Source: RPRB01 sp035501615 (GTDB taxonomy: Bacteria; Myxococcota; Myxococcia; Myxococcales; Myxococcaceae). From it: a stretch of 64,000 nucleotides of DNA. The first letter of the stretch is position 1, and each line of letters starts with the position of its first letter. The stretch lies in NCBI GenBank assembly GCA_035501615.1, contig DATJVY010000117.1:114536-178535 (forward strand). Direction: 5' to 3'. Below the pieces are notes generated by a model, which saw nothing but the letters and a program-made list of their open reading frames with translations, was not told the DNA's origin and ran no database searches. Positions 63,636 through 64,000 of the stretch are shown here, one piece after another. Made by a program: the position numbers and the translations under genes.

Positions 63636-63997
63636 GGGGGCGCCCCGGTTTCGACGGGGGCACAGAAGCCCTTGGACGCGTGCCGAGTGGGCCTGACACT
63701 CGTAAATCACGAAGGCAACGACACAAAAGCCAACGACAACGTTGAGCTCGCGCTGGCTGCTTAAACAGTCCTAGTGCGCGGTCACCCGGGTCTCGGCCCG
63801 TGGGCTCGGGAATGACCGTCAGAATGCGGGCTGGCCGTCCGGGAGGGCCCGGACCCTGGACGGCGAGAGCATCCCGGGATGGGGTGGATGGAAGGGCGTC
63901 CGTGCCCGTCCTTCACCCGACTCCAAATCGCGGACTACGCACGTAGGGTCTCAGGGTGGAAGGCTTCCGGACGCGGGTTCGACTCCCGCCGCCTCCA
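63636..63997 (+). ncRNA. ssrA: tmRNA (transfer-messenger RNA)
   Basis: The 5' end GGGGGCGCCCCGGTTTCGACGGGG is the classic one-piece tmRNA start (given to 63659). The acceptor arm pairs GGGGGCG (63636-63642) with CGCCTCC (63990-63996), leaving A63997 as discriminator; the T-arm GCGGGTTCGACTCCCGC precedes it. The tag reading frame starts at GCC 63729 and ends at TAA 63762-63764, encoding ANDNVELALAA, with the ClpXP-recognised LAA end. The bases after 63997 are CTG, so CCA appears not to be encoded. Partner genes smpB and sspB are near 29.4-30.4 kb. Confidence 0.96.
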
Positions 63998-64000
63998 CTG

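Noticed and set aside
63649..63764. Protein-coding reading of the open frame across the tmRNA
   Set aside because: It contains the tmRNA tag and 5' structure; the RNA gene fully explains it.

Overview
This is a very GC-rich bacterial chromosome segment whose codons end almost always in G or C. It is densely packed, with many 1-4 bp start/stop overlaps, and holds mostly housekeeping genes. The gene families point to Myxococcota, most like an Anaeromyxobacter relative: DUF4388/PATAN signalling proteins, a Cys/His-rich 'vegetative protein', PEGA, PilZ, HD-GYP and FecR/LysM proteins, a CFI-box protein and a TSP3-OmpA protein. The taxonomic call is inference from gene content. I saw no insertion sequence, phage gene, CRISPR array, tRNA or rRNA.

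Layout. (1) 2-5484: histidine operon hisD(partial)-C-H-A-B-F-N-IE, with every junction overlapping. (2) 5598-9558: anti-sigma/ECF sigma pair, then a DUF4331 protein split into two exported genes and a TPR protein. (3) 9576-13527, minus strand: thrB-thrC-cbs-DUF4286. (4) 13601-15933: AmgK/MurU-like sugar kinase and nucleotidyltransferase, the latter with a C-terminal extension. (5) 16032-24990: small enzymes, PAP2 and PP2C phosphatases, TrmL, and signalling proteins built on DUF4388, DnaJ, PilZ and receiver domains. (6) 25026-31062: tsaD, rsmA, a deoxynucleoside kinase, panB-panC, smpB-sspB and an exported protein. (7) 31085-36063, minus strand: FecR, LysM/Fn3, HD-GYP, DUF971 and PEGA genes, with a nitrilase-family gene upstream. 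(8) 36225-47688: the transcription/translation cluster, with a small ATC-start ORF, rimP-nusA-ylxR-infB-ylxP-rbfA-truB-(MoaD-like)-rpsO-pnp and dut. (9) 47773-54203: protein kinase-like gene, purB, a 49-aa ORF, purC, a lipoprotein and a TrmJ-like methyltransferase. (10) 54238-60049: small stress-type and RNA-polymerase-associated genes (SFPASDPP protein, Rnk-like, a 32-aa membrane peptide, GNAT, vegetative protein), a HelD-like helicase, an HtrA protease and a 90-aa protein. (11) 60238-64000: CFI-box protein, TlpA-like thioredoxin, TSP3-OmpA protein and the tmRNA gene ssrA.

How it fits together. The window carries the tmRNA rescue set (ssrA, smpB, and sspB for ClpXP delivery) and most of the conserved nusA-infB operon. 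The best non-coding signals are a terminator/antiterminator leader before rimP and an 11-bp perfect inverted repeat before pnp that would hide the pnp Shine-Dalgarno sequence. Two genes close to nusA appear to start at non-standard codons: CTG for ylxR and ATC for a 60-aa basic protein. A 32-aa one-helix membrane peptide and a 49-aa basic peptide sit in apparent gaps. No strongly novel multi-gene system stands out; the most interesting items are these regulatory RNAs, unusual starts and micro-genes.
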